From Paenibacillus sp. PL2-23 (GTDB lineage Bacteria > Bacillota > Bacilli > Paenibacillales > Paenibacillaceae): DNA of 64,000 nt. Of this stretch, positions 7,360-16,154 are shown piece by piece. The stretch is from the NCBI RefSeq assembly GCF_040834005.1, contig NZ_CP162129.1, positions 5,047,501-5,111,500 on the forward strand, in the 5' to 3' direction. The position numbers were made by a program, and so were the translations under genes. The notes under the pieces are model-generated. The model searched no databases and had not been told where the DNA came from. It saw nothing but the letters and a program-made list of their open reading frames with translations. Positions within the stretch are counted from its first letter, which is position 1. Each line of letters opens with the position of its first letter.

Positions 7360-8268
7360 ATGAAACCAAAATCCCTGCTCGGAGTCACGTTTGTTGTGAT
7401 CGGGCTGATTGGCTTGTATTACGTCTTCGCGAATGAAGGCAAGCTGCCGCTGGCTGGCCTGCACAGCGTCATCGGCTCAGAAATACAGGAGCAGAAAAAG
7501 GTGGAGCTTGACGGTATCCGGCATATCGAATTCGAGTCAAACAGTATTGATGCGAATTTCGTGCGCGGCGCCTCGGAGCAAGCGGTGTTCATGCTGGAAG
7601 GGCGTGCAACGAAATCCGTCATGGATAACCTGACCTTCGACTTTACGCAGGACGGCGATACGCTGGAGGTTACTCTGAAGCGGAACAACCCCTTCGGCTT
7701 CAACTGGTCCAGCCTGAAGCTAACCGTGGCGCTGCCGGAGCAGCAATGGGGCGATCTGTCCATCAGGCTGCGCAGCGGCGATCTTCAGCTGGAGGACCAG
7801 CTATTCGACAATGTGAACATCGCTTCCCATTCAGGCGATTTCGAAGCCGAGCGCTTAACCGTAGCCGGCGAGCTGTCCATTGATATCAACAGCGGCGATA
7901 TTTTTGTAAAAGATTTTACGGCTGAGCTCGTGACATTCGACGTCTCAAGCGGCGACGTTCACCTCAAGGACGGAACCGCTGCTTACAAGGGCTCTACAAG
8001 CTCCGGCGATATTACGATTGAAGTGGAAGAGCTGCTCTACGACAGTGAGCTGGAAGCGAGCAGCGGCGACATTACCGTCAAGCTGGATCGTGATCCGGAA
8101 TCCTTGGCGGTTCAATTCCGGGCCGGCTCAGGCGACGGCGTCATTAGCAAGAAGGGCTTCACGTATGACCGGGGCGCCCAAGGCGAACGTCATATCGAAG
8201 GAGCCTTTGGCAATGGCGATGTGCTTCTGCAAGCAGAGACCGGCTCAGGGGATTTCGTCCTGCGATAA
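7360..8268 (+). CDS. DUF4097-like membrane-anchored beta-helical protein
   Basis: 302 residues with AAGGAGAG before the ATG. One N-terminal membrane segment (residues 7-26) is followed by an extended beta-rich region with the triplet SGD recurring about eight times (RSGDLQL, HSGDFEA, NSGDIFV, SSGDVHL, SSGDITI and so on), which suggests stacked beta-strand turns. This pattern is typical of DUF4097 / LiaG-YvlB-type proteins, some of which belong to cell-envelope stress loci. No partner genes lie beside it: it is alone and opposite to the ribosomal genes. The function is unknown; the envelope location is inferred from the anchor. Confidence 0.75.
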   Translation: MKPKSLLGVTFVVIGLIGLYYVFANEGKLPLAGLHSVIGSEIQEQKKVELDGIRHIEFESNSIDANFVRGASEQAVFMLEGRATKSVMDNLTFDFTQDGDTLEVTLKRNNPFGFNWSSLKLTVALPEQQWGDLSIRLRSGDLQLEDQLFDNVNIASHSGDFEAERLTVAGELSIDINSGDIFVKDFTAELVTFDVSSGDVHLKDGTAAYKGSTSSGDITIEVEELLYDSELEASSGDITVKLDRDPESLAVQFRAGSGDGVISKKGFTYDRGAQGERHIEGAFGNGDVLLQAETGSGDFVLR

Positions 8269-8275
8269 CAGGTTG

Positions 8276-8303
8276 AATCCGGCGCTGATACAGCGCCGGA
8301 TTT
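8276..8303. terminator. Hairpin between the convergent DUF4097-like gene and truA
   Basis: AATCCGGCGCTG and CAGCGCCGGATT form a near-perfect 12-bp stem with a 4-base loop directly after the plus-strand stop. Only a short T-run follows, so strength is uncertain. It may act in both directions. Confidence 0.6.
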
Positions 8304-8331
8304 GCTGCATCTGGGATGCCCGGCAGGGCTG

Positions 8332-9126
8332 CTACTCCTCATCCTCGTCGTCCATATCAGCCGAAGGCGGCGCAGTAAGCTCATGGGGATCCCCATACTC
8401 CACTCGAACAAGCGTAAGACCGTGAGGCATCGCCGTAGGCCCCGCGAGCGCTCTCGACCTGCCCTCCAGAATAGTCTTCATATCCTCCGGCTTCAGCTTG
8501 CCCTGGCCGACCCACAGGAGCGTTCCCATGATGACGCGCACCATGTTATACAGGAAGCCATTCCCCGTTATATACATGTGCAGCGCATCACCCTCCCGTT
8601 CAAAATAAGCCTCATACACCGTACGCACATGATGCGGCTTCGTCGAACGAATGGATGTAAACGATGTGAAATCAAATCTGCCCACAAGATAAGCCAGCCC
8701 CTCCGCCATCGCGTCCACATCCAGCTTCGTTGGGTGATGGAACCGATAGCTTCGGGCGAACACATCGGGGAATTTGCCCAGATCGATCGAATAACGATAC
8801 GTCTTGCGTTTGGCCGACCGTCTGGAGTGGAAGATCTCCGGCACATCCCATGCGTCGAGGATAACAATGTCCTTCGGCAGCCGCGTATTCAGCGCGATCG
8901 CCCACCTTCCGGTAGGAATGGATGAGGCCGTATGGAAGTTGAATACCTGTCCCATCGCATGAACGCCCGCATCCGTCCGGCCGGAGCCGATGATCACGAT
9001 ATCTTCGCCGGTCAGATGCTTAATCGCCTTCTCGATTTCGTCCTGCACCGTCCGGCCGTACGGCTGCGATTGAAACCCGTTAAATCCAGCTCCATCATAG
9101 CTGACCCTGACGCATATGTTCCGCAT
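8332..9126 (-). CDS. truA: tRNA pseudouridine(38-40) synthase TruA
   Basis: 264 residues from the ATG at 9126, with GGGGGTG six bases upstream; a GTG at 9135 is an alternative. It makes pseudouridine at positions 38-40 of the tRNA anticodon arm. Visible: N-terminal VSYDGAGFNGFQSQ and GRTDAGVHA with the catalytic Asp. The last residues are acidic (DMDDEDEE), which is unusual and probably a disordered tail. In Bacillus subtilis ecfA1-ecfA2-ecfT separate rplQ from truA; here they are absent. Confidence 0.95.
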   Translation of the reverse strand: MRNICVRVSYDGAGFNGFQSQPYGRTVQDEIEKAIKHLTGEDIVIIGSGRTDAGVHAMGQVFNFHTASSIPTGRWAIALNTRLPKDIVILDAWDVPEIFHSRRSAKRKTYRYSIDLGKFPDVFARSYRFHHPTKLDVDAMAEGLAYLVGRFDFTSFTSIRSTKPHHVRTVYEAYFEREGDALHMYITGNGFLYNMVRVIMGTLLWVGQGKLKPEDMKTILEGRSRALAGPTAMPHGLTLVRVEYGDPHELTAPPSADMDDEDEE

Positions 9127-9145
9127 GCCATTCACCCCCAGCCAA

Positions 9146-9177
9146 CAAAAAAAGGTGGCCTCAAGGGTCCACCCTTT
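9146..9177 (-). terminator. Terminator after rplQ
   Basis: On the minus strand AAAGGGTGG pairs with CCACCTTT (one bulge) and is followed by a T-run at 9153-9146. It closes the S10-spc-alpha superoperon 18 bp after rplQ, before truA. Confidence 0.7.
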
Positions 9178-9194
9178 CTATGTGTCATTGAAAC

Positions 9195-9560
9195 TTACGC
9201 GCGGTCAACCAGCTCAAGGTAAACCATAGGCGCGGAGTCACCGCGACGTGGTCCAAGCTTCAGGATACGCGTGTATCCGCCTGCGCGCTCCGAGTAACGA
9301 GTAGCCAGCTCAGAGAACAGCTTTTGAATTGCGTCTTGCTCACCGTTAACGGTTTCGCGACGAACGTAAGCTGCTACTTGACGACGAGCGTGCAGATCAC
9401 CTTTCTTAGCTTTAGTGATCAGTTTTTCAGCGATGGAGCGAACCTCTTTCGCTTTAGCCTCAGTCGTTTGAATGCGCTCATACAGGAATAGATCAGTAAC
9501 GAGGTCACGGAACAAAGCTTTCCGCGCGCTAGCGTCACGTCCTAGTTTTTGATATGCCAT
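9195..9560 (-). CDS. rplQ: 50S ribosomal protein L17 (bL17)
   Basis: 121 residues, usual for L17, which lines the exit region of the large subunit. It starts MAYQKLGRDASARKALFRDL, contains RSIAEKLITKAKKGDLHARR and ends in RRGDSAPMVYLELVD. Last gene of the alpha operon, 51 bp after rpoA and followed by a terminator. Confidence 0.97.
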   Translation of the reverse strand: MAYQKLGRDASARKALFRDLVTDLFLYERIQTTEAKAKEVRSIAEKLITKAKKGDLHARRQVAAYVRRETVNGEQDAIQKLFSELATRYSERAGGYTRILKLGPRRGDSAPMVYLELVDRA

Positions 9561-9611
9561 CTTGTTTTCCCCTCCCTTGCTCGGTTGTCAAATCTTGGTT
9601 GCAGTGAAGTC

Positions 9612-10556
9612 CTACTCTTCTACGCGAAGACCCAGACCCAGCTCTTCAAGCTTCTCTTGCACTTCCTCAAGCGACTTGCGGCCCAGGTTACGGACCTTCA
9701 TCATGTCCTCTTCGGATTTGGTGATCAGCTCTTGAACAGTGTTGATGCCTGCACGCTTCAAGCAGTTATATGAACGTACCGAAAGATCCAGCTCCTCGAT
9801 GGTCATCTCCAGAACCTTTTCTTTCTTGTCCTCTTCTTTCTCAACCATGATCTCCGCATCTTTGGCTTCATCCGTTAACCCAACGAACAAGTCCAAGTGC
9901 TCGGTCAATATTTTAGCGCCGAGGCTAACTGCCTCTTCAGGGCGAATACTGCCATCCGTCCAAACTTCCAGCGTCAGCTTGTCATAGTTCGTGACTTGGC
10001 CGACGCGTGTGTTCTCTACGCTGTAATTAACGCGAGTAATGGGCGTGTAGATCGAATCGACAGGAATGACGCCAATCGGTTGATCATCGCTCTTGTTCCG
10101 GTCCGCTTGCACGTAACCGCGTCCACGGTTAGCGAAGATACGCATATGGAGACGCGCTCCGGAGGCCAAGGTCGCAATGTGAAGATCAGGGCTCAGAATC
10201 TCGACATCGCTGTCAGCTCGAATATCGCCAGCTGTTACGTTGCCTTCGCCTTCCGCGTCGATTTCCAGTACCTTCTCTTCGTCGGAATGGATCTTCAGCG
10301 ACAGGCCTTTCAGGTTCAGAATGATCTCCGTAACGTCCTCGATCACTCCTGGAACCGTAGAAAATTCATGCAGCACGCCATCGATTTGCACCGACGTAAC
10401 AGCCGCACCAGGCAGAGACGATAACAGAATTCGGCGAAGCGAATTTCCTAGCGTCGTGCCGTATCCGCGTTCCAGCGGCTCGACCACGAATCGTCCGTAG
10501 GTTCCTTCATCATTCAGTTCTACGGTTTCGATTTTCGGCTTTTCGATCTCAATCAC
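9612..10556 (-). CDS. rpoA: DNA-directed RNA polymerase alpha subunit
   Basis: 314 residues from a GTG at 10556 (AAGGAGG eight bases upstream), matching the standard N-terminus MIEIEKPKIE; a longer frame to 10574 reads through the ribosome site. The N-terminal domain (to about residue 230) dimerises and assembles beta and beta-prime: ERGYGTTLGNSLRRILLSS is visible. The C-terminal domain (about 245-314) has the helix-hairpin-helix region VRSYNCLKRAGINTVQEL that contacts UP elements and activators. Confidence 0.97.
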   Translation of the reverse strand: MIEIEKPKIETVELNDEGTYGRFVVEPLERGYGTTLGNSLRRILLSSLPGAAVTSVQIDGVLHEFSTVPGVIEDVTEIILNLKGLSLKIHSDEEKVLEIDAEGEGNVTAGDIRADSDVEILSPDLHIATLASGARLHMRIFANRGRGYVQADRNKSDDQPIGVIPVDSIYTPITRVNYSVENTRVGQVTNYDKLTLEVWTDGSIRPEEAVSLGAKILTEHLDLFVGLTDEAKDAEIMVEKEEDKKEKVLEMTIEELDLSVRSYNCLKRAGINTVQELITKSEEDMMKVRNLGRKSLEEVQEKLEELGLGLRVEE

Positions 10557-10680
10557 AATAGTACCCTCCTTCAAACGTCGTTCCGTTACCTAGTCGTTTT
10601 TATGTCTAATCTCGTAGTATGCCAAACCTTCACAACCATTATTCACAAGTTGCTGTTATTTGATACCACCTGAGATCCGA

Positions 10681-11076
10681 CTATACGCGACGACGTTTCG
10701 GCGGGCGGCATCCGTTATGCGGAACTGGCGTTACGTCCTTAATAAGGTTAACTTCCAATCCTGCAGCTTGAAGCGAACGGATAGCGGCTTCACGGCCAGC
10801 GCCTGGTCCTTTAACCATAACCTCAACCGTTCTCATGCCATGCTCCATAGCTGCTTTCGCAGCGGATTCGGCAGCCATTTGAGCGGCAAACGGGGTGCTT
10901 TTGCGGGAACCCTTGAAACCAAGGTTGCCGGAGCTAGCCCATGAAATTGCGTTACCGTGCGGGTCGGTGATCGTAACGATCGTGTTGTTGAACGTGGAAC
11001 GGATATGTGCCACGCCAGTGTCAATATTTTTCCGGTCGCGACGTTTTGTACGGACGACCTTTTTTGGTTTAGCCAT
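10681..11076 (-). CDS. rpsK: 30S ribosomal protein S11 (uS11)
   Basis: 131 residues, standard. It starts MAKPKKVVRTKRRDRKN, has AHIRSTFNNTIVTITD and the C-terminal PVPHNGCRPPKRRRV characteristic of S11, a platform protein of the 30S subunit that contacts the mRNA near the E site. It lies between rpsM and rpoA in the alpha operon. Confidence 0.97.
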   Translation of the reverse strand: MAKPKKVVRTKRRDRKNIDTGVAHIRSTFNNTIVTITDPHGNAISWASSGNLGFKGSRKSTPFAAQMAAESAAKAAMEHGMRTVEVMVKGPGAGREAAIRSLQAAGLEVNLIKDVTPVPHNGCRPPKRRRV

Positions 11077-11095
11077 TGATCATTATCCTCCCTTC

Positions 11096-11464
11096 TTATT
11101 TCTTCTTGTTCGCTACAGTACGACGAGGACCTTTGCGCGTGCGAGCGTTAGTTTTCGTACGTTGACCGCGAACAGGAAGACCGCGACGGTGACGAAGACC
11201 ACGGTAGCAGCCGATCTCAGTCAGACGTTTGATGTTAAGCGAAATTTCGCGACGAAGGTCGCCTTCCACTTTAACGTTTTTATCGATGGCTTCGCGCAAA
11301 CGAGCAAGCTCATCCTCAGTCAGATCGCGAACGCGAGTGTCTGGGTTCACTTCCGTAGAAGCCAGGATTTTTTGCGAAGTCGTTTTGCCGATACCGAAAA
11401 TATACGTCAGGGCGATTTCAACGCGCTTGTCGCGCGGAATATCTACACCAGCTATACGTGCCAT
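11096..11464 (-). CDS. rpsM: 30S ribosomal protein S13 (uS13)
   Basis: 122 residues. It starts MARIAGVDIPRDKRVEIALT and ends in the basic TNARTRKGPRRTVANKKK tail that reaches the P-site tRNA. RGLRHRRGLPVRGQRT is the S13 signature. S13 sits in the head of the 30S subunit and bridges to the 50S. It follows rpmJ by 19 bp. Confidence 0.97.
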   Translation of the reverse strand: MARIAGVDIPRDKRVEIALTYIFGIGKTTSQKILASTEVNPDTRVRDLTEDELARLREAIDKNVKVEGDLRREISLNIKRLTEIGCYRGLRHRRGLPVRGQRTKTNARTRKGPRRTVANKKK

Positions 11465-11483
11465 GGGCTATATTTCCCTCCTT

Positions 11484-11597
11484 TTATCCTTGTTTTTGTT
11501 TGTGTTTCGGATTTTCACAAATCACCATAACGTTGCCTTTGCGACGAATGACTTTGCATTTCTCGCAAATCGGCTTAACCGAAGGTCTAACCTTCAT
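11484..11597 (-). CDS. rpmJ: 50S ribosomal protein L36 (bL36), zinc-binding form
   Basis: 37 residues, starting MKVRPSVKPICEKCKVI; the frame runs open further upstream but the family start and an AGGTAATC-type ribosome site fix the ATG at 11597. The CxxC pair and the later Cys and His (CENPKH) form the zinc ribbon of the C+ form. It is between infA and rpsM. Confidence 0.96.
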   Translation of the reverse strand: MKVRPSVKPICEKCKVIRRKGNVMVICENPKHKQKQG

Positions 11598-11643
11598 TGT
11601 GATTACCTCCCGAATCTTTCGTGGGCAAGCCGATAGAAACGGC

Positions 11644-11859
11644 CTACTTCCGATAGGTGATGCGCCCTCTTGATAAATCATAAGGCGATAACTGAATGAC
11701 CACTTTGTCTCCGGTCAGGATGCGGATGAAATGCATTCTGAGCTTGCCGGACACATGGGCGAGAATCTGATGACCGTTCTCCAGTTCCACCTTGAACATG
11801 GCATTAGGCAACGGCTCAATAACCGTACCTTCGACCTCAATGACGTCTTCCTTAGCCAA
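11644..11859 (-). CDS. infA: Translation initiation factor IF-1
   Basis: 71 residues with the S1-like OB fold: EDVIEVEGTVIEPLPNAMFK and SGKLRMHFIRILTGDKVVI, ending GRITYRK. IF-1 occupies the A site of the 30S subunit during initiation. It is in its usual place between the KOW-domain protein and rpmJ. Confidence 0.97.
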   Translation of the reverse strand: MAKEDVIEVEGTVIEPLPNAMFKVELENGHQILAHVSGKLRMHFIRILTGDKVVIQLSPYDLSRGRITYRK

Positions 11860-11862
11860 CCG

Positions 11863-12144
11863 TCATTCTCCTTTCGCATACGCAAACTTCTGAATCACAT
11901 AACGCAACTTGGCATTGGTCACCCTGCCGGACTCTTGCATGCTGTTTGTTACCTCTTGACTGATGGCAGGCTGTAACTCGAGATGCAGAACGTTCTTCTT
12001 CTTCGGCGAATCGAATCTTCGCTTGTTGCCGTCCGCGATCAGAACGAATCGCTCGTCGATGATCCCGATAACAACGGCATAGCTTTCTTCGTCCTTCCCC
12101 CGAAGCACTTTGACGAGCTGACCAATCTGCGGGCGAGCTTCCAT
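11863..12144 (-). CDS. KOW-domain RNA-binding protein (L14e/YbzG-like)
   Basis: 93 residues. The N-terminal half reads IGQLVKVLRGKDEESYAVVIGIIDERFVLIADGN-like, a KOW-type SH3 barrel as in archaeal/eukaryotic L14e and bacterial YbzG. A less conserved C-terminal part follows. Homologues lie between map and infA in Bacillus, as here, with only 3 bp to each neighbour. A ribosome-associated RNA-binding role is plausible but unproven. Confidence 0.8.
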   Translation of the reverse strand: MEARPQIGQLVKVLRGKDEESYAVVIGIIDERFVLIADGNKRRFDSPKKKNVLHLELQPAISQEVTNSMQESGRVTNAKLRYVIQKFAYAKGE

Positions 12145-12147
12145 GGG

Positions 12148-12912
12148 TTAACCCTCAGGCTGCTGCGGCAGAATCGTCAGGATTTCAAAGCCGTCCTCCG
12201 TGACAGCTACCGTGTGCTCGAAGTGAGCGCACCAGGAGCCGTCCCGCGTTACGACTGTCCAATCGTCCTCGAGCGTCCGGACATACCGTTCACCGATATT
12301 GACCATCGGCTCGATAGCAAGCACCATACCCGGCTTCAGCCGCGGCCCTCTGTCCGGTATTCCGTAGTTCGGTATTTGCGGCTCCTCATGCAGATCCGCG
12401 CCGATTCCGTGCCCTACGTACTCCCGCACAACCGAAAATCCCGCTGCTTCGATTACCTTCTGGATGGCGTGCGATATCGTATAGAGTCTGACATCCGGCT
12501 TGATGAGCGCAAGACCCGCATACAGCGACTCTTCCGTGACATCGAGCAGTCTTTGAACCTCCGGCGTAACGCTTCCGACCGCGTAGGTCCAAGCGGAATC
12601 GCCATGATAGCCCTCATACTGCGCGCCGATATCGATACTAATAATATCGCCCTCGTTCAACTTGCGTGATCCGGGGAAGCCATGCACCAGCTCGTCATTG
12701 ACTGAAGCGCATATGCTGGAAGGAAATCCATTGTAACCTTTAAACGAAGGAATGGCGCCTTGGCTTCTAATAAACGAGTCGGCAATCTCGTCGAGCTCAC
12801 CTGTGGTGATTCCCGGCTTCACTGACTGCGCCATTAGACGATGCGTCTCCGCAACGATGCGTCCAGCTTCCTTCATTAATCGCAGCTCCGAATCGGATTT
12901 GCAAATAATCAT
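12148..12912 (-). CDS. map: Methionine aminopeptidase, type I
   Basis: 254 residues, usual for type Ia. It removes the initiator Met from nascent proteins. The dinuclear metal site is visible: SIDIGAQYEG and HGDSAWTYAV (two Asp), YVGHGIGADLHEEP (His), MVLAIEPM (Glu) and ARD-GSWCAHFEHTVAV (Glu). The ATG overlaps the adk stop (TAATG), so translation is probably coupled to adk. Confidence 0.96.
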   Translation of the reverse strand: MIICKSDSELRLMKEAGRIVAETHRLMAQSVKPGITTGELDEIADSFIRSQGAIPSFKGYNGFPSSICASVNDELVHGFPGSRKLNEGDIISIDIGAQYEGYHGDSAWTYAVGSVTPEVQRLLDVTEESLYAGLALIKPDVRLYTISHAIQKVIEAAGFSVVREYVGHGIGADLHEEPQIPNYGIPDRGPRLKPGMVLAIEPMVNIGERYVRTLEDDWTVVTRDGSWCAHFEHTVAVTEDGFEILTILPQQPEG

Positions 12913-13562
12913 TACAACGTACCTTTCAAGCAGGAGACGATATCGGATGTAACAACATCAATATCCTTCTCGCCGTCGACTTCGCGCAGGAGACCTTTAC
13001 CGCTGTAATAATCAAGCAGTGGAGCCGTCTTGGACGTATATTCGTCCAGGCGCGTTCCCACCTTCTCCTCTGTATCATCGGAACGTTGATACAGCTCTCC
13101 GCCGTCCTTGTCGCAGACGCCTTCGACCTTGGGAGGGTTGAAAATCACATGGTAAGTCGTACCGCAAGTTCTGCAGATTCTTCTGCCCGTCAGACGAGCA
13201 AGCAATAATCCGCGGTCAACTTTTAAGTTTACTACATGATCTATGCTCCGGTCCAGCTCAGTAAGCATGGCATCAAGCGCTTCGGCTTGCTGCAGCGTAC
13301 GCGGGAACCCGTCGAGCAGAAATCCTTGTCGGCAATCATCCAGAGCGAGACGCTCCTTCACGATGCCATTGGTTATTTCGTCCGGAACAAGCAGACCTTG
13401 GTCTACATATTCCTTGGCTTTCAAGCCAAGCGGCGTGCCTTGCTTCATCGCAAGACGGAACGCGTCGCCGGTCGAAATGTGCGGGATGCCGAACTCTTCT
13501 ACGATCCGCTCCGCTTGCGTCCCCTTGCCGGCTCCTGGAGGGCCCATGAATAAAATGTTCAT
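12912..13562 (-). CDS. adk: Adenylate kinase, zinc-binding long form
   Basis: 216 residues from the ATG at 13562 (MNILFMGPPGAGKGTQ); an open upstream extension is not needed. It catalyses AMP + ATP to 2 ADP. Visible: the P-loop GPPGAGKGTQ, the AMP-binding STGDAFRLA, and LDGFPRTLQQAEAL. The LID carries CRTCG and CDKDGG, a three-Cys plus Asp zinc site as in Bacillus subtilis. It sits between secY and map. Confidence 0.96.
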   Translation of the reverse strand: MNILFMGPPGAGKGTQAERIVEEFGIPHISTGDAFRLAMKQGTPLGLKAKEYVDQGLLVPDEITNGIVKERLALDDCRQGFLLDGFPRTLQQAEALDAMLTELDRSIDHVVNLKVDRGLLLARLTGRRICRTCGTTYHVIFNPPKVEGVCDKDGGELYQRSDDTEEKVGTRLDEYTSKTAPLLDYYSGKGLLREVDGEKDIDVVTSDIVSCLKGTL

Positions 13563-13650
13563 TACCGTGTTCCTCGCTTTAAACACAATAGGCTCGTTCG
13601 GGCCACGCGCGAACCTTCGAAGGCGCGTCAGCCCGCATTCGAACCTATTG

Positions 13651-14952
13651 TTATTTATTGATAAACCCTTTGTAATGGCGTTTGATCAACTGGCTCTCGA
13701 TCTGCTTCATCGTATCAAGCGCTACGCCGACTACGATGAGGAGGGAGGTGCCGCCAAGCTGCACCGTACGCGGCAATCCAGCCAGCGCTCCGAAGAACAC
13801 CGGGAGAACAGAGATGACCGCAAGGAAAATTGCGCCTGTGAGCGTAATCCGCGACATAACTTTCGTTAGGTATGCGGAGGTCGGCTTGCCAGGACGAATG
13901 CCGGGAATATATCCGCCATTCTTCTTCATCTGATCTGCCATTTGCACCGGATTAATTTGCACGAAGGTGTAGAAGAAGGTGAAGCCGATAATCAGCAATA
14001 CGTACAGGACCATGCCAAGCGGACGGTCATAGTTCATATTGTTGATAATCCAGTCTGCCCAAGGCTGAGTGGACCAGAAGTTCGCAATCGTAACCGGGAA
14101 CATGATCAGGGATACCGCGAAGATAACCGGGATAACGCCTGCGCCGTTCACCTTCATCGGAATATGAGTCGATTGTCCGCCGTACATCTTGCGTCCGACA
14201 ACACGCTTCGCGTATTGAACCGGAATCTTCCGGATGCCTTGCTGGATGAAGATAACACCTACGATAATCGCGATGATCGCGACTACAATCAGAACCATCT
14301 TCGCAATGTTCAAGAACAGTTGATCCGCATTGCCTACGAATTGGGATTCGTAGATTGTACGAATGTGGCCAGGAATACCGGCTACGATCGCTGCGAAGAT
14401 CAAGATCGAGATACCGTTCCCGATACCTCTCTCCGTAATTTGCTCGCCGAGCCACATCAGGAATGCTGTACCAGCAGTCAAGATAATCGCAATCAGCAAG
14501 TAATCCACGAAGGTTGCGCCCGGAATCATCTCAAAGCCGAATTGGCGGTTGAAGCCAATCGCCGTAGCGAAGCCCTGCACCAAGCCAAGGATAATTGTAC
14601 CGTAACGCGTCATTTGAGCAAGCTTGCGCTTGCCGTTCTCGCCTTCCTTCGCCCATTCCGCAAATTTAGGGATAACGTCCATCGACAACAGCTGCACGAT
14701 AATGGAAGCTGTAATGTATGGCGTAATCCCGATCGCGAAGATGGAGAATTGGAAGAGCGCACCGCCCGAGAACGTGTTCAGCAGGCCGAACAAGTCAGCG
14801 CCCGCCGAATCAATATTCTCGAATACGGTTTTATCTACCCCCGGCACCGGAATGAAGGAGCCGATACGGTAGATGAATAGAATGAAAAGCGTGAACAGGA
14901 TCCGAGTTCTCAGATCCGACACCTTCCAAATGTTGGACACGGTTGTGAACAA
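13651..14952 (-). CDS. secY: Preprotein translocase subunit SecY
   Basis: 433 residues with about ten membrane segments; it forms the channel of the Sec translocon with SecE and SecG. It begins MFTTVSNIWKVSDLRTRILF, with the family signature IGSFIPVPGVD after the first helix and the plug region following. The start is a TTG directly after the rplO stop (TAATTG), with GAGGTGATC upstream inside rplO, so it is translationally coupled. Confidence 0.96.
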   Translation of the reverse strand: MFTTVSNIWKVSDLRTRILFTLFILFIYRIGSFIPVPGVDKTVFENIDSAGADLFGLLNTFSGGALFQFSIFAIGITPYITASIIVQLLSMDVIPKFAEWAKEGENGKRKLAQMTRYGTIILGLVQGFATAIGFNRQFGFEMIPGATFVDYLLIAIILTAGTAFLMWLGEQITERGIGNGISILIFAAIVAGIPGHIRTIYESQFVGNADQLFLNIAKMVLIVVAIIAIIVGVIFIQQGIRKIPVQYAKRVVGRKMYGGQSTHIPMKVNGAGVIPVIFAVSLIMFPVTIANFWSTQPWADWIINNMNYDRPLGMVLYVLLIIGFTFFYTFVQINPVQMADQMKKNGGYIPGIRPGKPTSAYLTKVMSRITLTGAIFLAVISVLPVFFGALAGLPRTVQLGGTSLLIVVGVALDTMKQIESQLIKRHYKGFINK

Positions 14953-15393
14953 TTAGATCACCTCGGTTTTACCGCCGGCAGCCTGGATTTTCTCTACCGC
15001 AGATTGAGAGAACTTTTTCGCTTTTACAGTAAGCGCTACTGTCAATTCACCATTACCCAAGATCTTGATTCCTGCCAAAGGATTTTTTACAATACCTTGT
15101 TCAAGAAGAACCGCTGGTGTAACTTCAGTACCTGCTGCAAAGCCGTTAAGCTCTTCAATGTTAACAATCGCGTATTCCGTACGGAACGGGTTGTTGAAGC
15201 CGCGTTTCGGTACGCGACGGTACAACGGGTTTTGTCCGCCCTCGAATCCAGGACGAACGCCGCCGCCGGAACGAGCGTTTTGACCTTTGTGACCTTTGCC
15301 TGCCGTTTTGCCGTTGCCGGAACCGATACCGCGACCTTTGCGCTTAGGCGCTTGGGTCGAGCCCGGAGCTGGTGCTAACTCATGCAATTTCAT
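14953..15393 (-). CDS. rplO: 50S ribosomal protein L15 (uL15)
   Basis: 146 residues. Gly- and Lys-rich N-terminal extension (GSTQAPKRKGRGIGSGNGKT, KGHKGQNARSGGGVRPG) that penetrates 23S rRNA, then the globular domain. The stop codon abuts the TTG start of secY. It follows rpmD. Confidence 0.97.
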   Translation of the reverse strand: MKLHELAPAPGSTQAPKRKGRGIGSGNGKTAGKGHKGQNARSGGGVRPGFEGGQNPLYRRVPKRGFNNPFRTEYAIVNIEELNGFAAGTEVTPAVLLEQGIVKNPLAGIKILGNGELTVALTVKAKKFSQSAVEKIQAAGGKTEVI

Positions 15394-15438
15394 CGTTCGT
15401 GCACCTCCTTGTAGATTTCGTTAAGTTTCGATCTATAC

Positions 15439-15618
15439 TTAGACTTCTTCGACTTTGACCAGGTGGTTAACAGCGTTAACCATACCGCGGATAGCCGGGC
15501 TGTCGTTAAGAACGACCGATTGACGAATTTTGCGAAGGCCGAGCGATTCAACCGTAGCACGTTGTTTCTCGTTGCGGCCAATCAAACTGCGAACGAGGGT
15601 GATTTGCAATTTTGCCAT
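15439..15618 (-). CDS. rpmD: 50S ribosomal protein L30 (uL30)
   Basis: 59 residues, too short to stand out among overlapping frames but certain from sequence: it starts MAKLQITLVRSLIGR, has IRQSVVLNDSPAIRGMVN and ends VKVEEV. L30 is a small large-subunit protein. It is preceded by AAGGAGG and lies between rpsE (14 bp gap) and rplO, its standard place in the spc operon. Confidence 0.96.
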   Translation of the reverse strand: MAKLQITLVRSLIGRNEKQRATVESLGLRKIRQSVVLNDSPAIRGMVNAVNHLVKVEEV

Positions 15619-15631
15619 CGTATGTCCCTCC

Positions 15632-16129
15632 TTAACCTAACAGCTCTTCGACTGTTTTGCCACGCAGCTTTGCAACGTCTTCCGCACGTTTCAGGCGGGA
15701 TAGACCTTCCAAAGTTGCGTTGACCATGTTCAGGGAGTTCGAAGAACCAAGGGATTTCGTTAAAATGTCGCCTACGCCAGCAAGCTCGAGAACCGCACGA
15801 ACTGGGCCGCCTGCGATAACACCTGTACCTTCGGAAGCCGGCTTCAGAAGAACTTCTCCAGCGCCGAAATGTCCGATTACAAGGTGAGGAATCGTTGTGT
15901 TTACGAGTGGTACATGGATCAGGTTTTTCTTCGCGTCTTCAATACCTTTGCGGATTGCATCAGGTACTTCGCCCGCTTTACCGATCCCTGCGCCAACGTA
16001 GCCTTTACCGTCGCCAACAACTACAAGCGCGCTGAAGCTGAAGCGGCGTCCGCCCTTAACAACTTTCGCAACGCGGTTGATATGAACGACTTTTTCAGTC
16101 AGTTCTAACGTATTAGGATCTACACGCAA
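15632..16129 (-). CDS. rpsE: 30S ribosomal protein S5 (uS5)
   Basis: 165 residues from a TTG at 16129 (AGGAGGT eight bases upstream). dsRBD-like N-terminal domain with VAKVVKGGRRFSFSALVVVG, the S5 signature, and GVIAGGPVRAVLELAGV near the C-terminus. S5 acts at the mRNA entry site and in decoding accuracy. It lies between rplR and rpmD. Confidence 0.97.
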   Translation of the reverse strand: MRVDPNTLELTEKVVHINRVAKVVKGGRRFSFSALVVVGDGKGYVGAGIGKAGEVPDAIRKGIEDAKKNLIHVPLVNTTIPHLVIGHFGAGEVLLKPASEGTGVIAGGPVRAVLELAGVGDILTKSLGSSNSLNMVNATLEGLSRLKRAEDVAKLRGKTVEELLG

Positions 16130-16154
16130 GTCATTTTACCTCCTTATTAGATGA

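Noticed and set aside
15390..15581. Minus-strand frame of 63 codons at rpmD
   Set aside because: It overlaps rpmD in another frame and has no recognisable features; the real gene is the 59-residue L30 at 15439-15618.
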